Assembly (NCBI GenBank): GCA_934120635.1
Contig: CAKOUR010000016.1
Location: 1-30,466, forward strand
Length of the DNA stretch: 30,466 nt
Direction: 5' to 3'
DNA from: an uncultured Bacilli bacterium
GTDB taxonomy: Bacteria > Bacillota_I > Bacilli_A > RF39 > UBA660
This document shows positions 29,890 through 30,466 of the stretch, one piece after another. The notes beneath the pieces were generated by a model, which was not told the DNA's origin, searched no databases, and was given only the letters and a program-made list of their open reading frames with translations. The position numbers and the translations under genes are program-made. The stretch's first letter is position 1. Each line of letters opens with the position of its first letter.

Positions 29890-30148
29890 TTTTGATGAAC
29901 TTATACAAGAAAAAATATTAGTTGATTTCTATGCAAATTGGTGTGGACCATGCAAAATGTTAAGTCCAATCTTAGAAAAATTAGAAGAGGTTAAAGTACT
30001 GAAAGTGAATGTCGATGAAAATCCAGAACTTGCTAGAAAATATGGAGTAATGAGTATTCCTTGTTTAATTCTTTTTGATAAAGGAATGGAATTAAAAAGA
30101 AATGTAGGATTTATTCCTGAAAATAAATTAAAGGAATGGATTAAATAA
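29876..30148 (+). CDS. trxA: Thioredoxin, short form
   Basis: Cytoplasmic disulfide reductase. 90 residues with W22-C-G-P-C26 and the cis-Pro loop GVMSIPCLIL. It is about 15 residues shorter than typical TrxA: the N-terminus is short and a few residues are missing between helix 2 and strand 3 (KLEEVKVLKVNVDEN). Two adjacent ATG codons (29876 and 29879) are possible starts; the second has better spacing to AAGGAG (29866-29871). It overlaps the 3' end of cvpA and is translated from the same message. An extra Cys follows the cis-Pro. Confidence 0.9.
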   Translation: MMINNFDELIQEKILVDFYANWCGPCKMLSPILEKLEEVKVLKVNVDENPELARKYGVMSIPCLILFDKGMELKRNVGFIPENKLKEWIK

Positions 30149-30253
30149 AATATTTTATATTGATTAATAACTAAATTAAAAAAAGTTTATTATAGGTTGA
30201 ATCATTAGAGTTAACTTCCAGTAAAAACAACTTTTTTTCTTTTTTTCTTTTGG

Positions 30254-30259
30254 TATAAT
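30254..30259 (+). promoter_or_regulatory. Extended -10 box for the partial gene at 30309
   Basis: TGGTATAAT (TGn extended -10), followed by the ribosome site GTAGGGAG and ATG at 30309. A T-rich stretch before it (30228-30250) may include the trxA terminator, but I see no clean stem. Confidence 0.5.
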
Positions 30260-30308
30260 CTTTAGTAGATATATAGTATTTAAAAAAGTAATGTAGGGAG
30301 TGTATAAA

Positions 30309-30466
30309 ATGAAAGAAAAGAATAAAAAATTATTGGGCACTATTATTGGATTATTATTATTCTCTATTACAGTCACTTTTTTTACTTACGCTAATTATGC
30401 ATGGAGAAGTAAAAATACTGATGTTACTTTTAGCATAGGAGATTCTTATTTTTATTGTGAATCAGG
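30309..30466 (+). CDS. Exported protein, N-terminal part only
   Basis: The first 52 residues of a gene cut by the window edge: MKEKNKKLLGTIIGLLLFSI, then TVTFFTYANYAWRSKNTDV and TFSIGDSYFYCESG. Basic start, hydrophobic segment (about residues 9-27), then a Tyr-Ala and Asn/Thr-rich start of the outer part with a Cys. This layout is like that of the DGR target (residues 1-55: hydrophobic stretch, ATYAYLYTEGKNTNTF). It may be another member of the same surface-protein class. Only the start is seen, so function cannot be stated. Confidence 0.7.
   Translation, partial: MKEKNKKLLGTIIGLLLFSITVTFFTYANYAWRSKNTDVTFSIGDSYFYCES

Overview
The window reads as a piece of the chromosome of a very A+T-rich member of the Bacilli, probably an uncultured gut-type lineage near Erysipelotrichales or RF39. 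This is a judgement from gene content and base composition. Standard code is indicated: release factor 2 is encoded with its classical autoregulatory frameshift at an in-frame UGA, and Trp is written TGG. A gene resembling the small acid-soluble spore protein SspI, and a degenerate LytM protein resembling SpoIVFA, suggest a spore-forming ancestry or capacity. Several neighbourhoods keep the order known from Bacillus: prfB, YitT-family genes, ftsE, ftsX; DUF177 then rpmF; sspI beside rnhC; cvpA near rnhC and trxA.

Layout. 1-1063: the end of a gene built of 48-bp tandem repeats, and an Asn-rich tail-anchored protein. 1046-5607: an RNHCP zinc-finger protein, a LytM-like membrane protein, recG, and a YfcC/DcuC-like transporter. 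5696-6312: tRNA-Arg(ACG) and a membrane-anchored thioredoxin-fold protein, both on the minus strand. 6433-10957: prfB, two YitT paralogues, ftsE and ftsX. 10986-15144: a DUF2624-like protein, a class B penicillin-binding protein, rpmG, efp, DUF177 and rpmF.

15180-20480 is the most unusual part: a complete-looking diversity-generating retroelement (DGR). On the plus strand lies a 749-residue secreted or surface target gene, whose 3' end holds a 114-bp variable repeat (VR, 17594-17707). Convergent to it, on the minus strand in transcription order, come the template repeat (TR, 20134 to 20021), a structured non-coding spacer, a stand-alone MutS domain I-like protein, an Avd-like protein, and a DGR-type reverse transcriptase. 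VR and TR differ at exactly six positions, and all six are adenines in TR. The RT reading frame is broken once, exactly at a run of ten T residues (sense strand), so full-length RT needs a -1 slip or a one-base change in tract length. The TR/VR pair is a G+C-rich, adenine-poor island. A structured inverted repeat begins at the last two bases of VR.

20526-24557: thymidine kinase, PriA and a predicted kinase-fold protein. 24616-27846: a TPR-like protein, tRNA-Arg(CCT) and two unrecognised proteins. 27849-30148: sspI, rnhC, cvpA and trxA. The window ends inside a gene (30309 onward) whose N-terminus resembles that of the DGR target.
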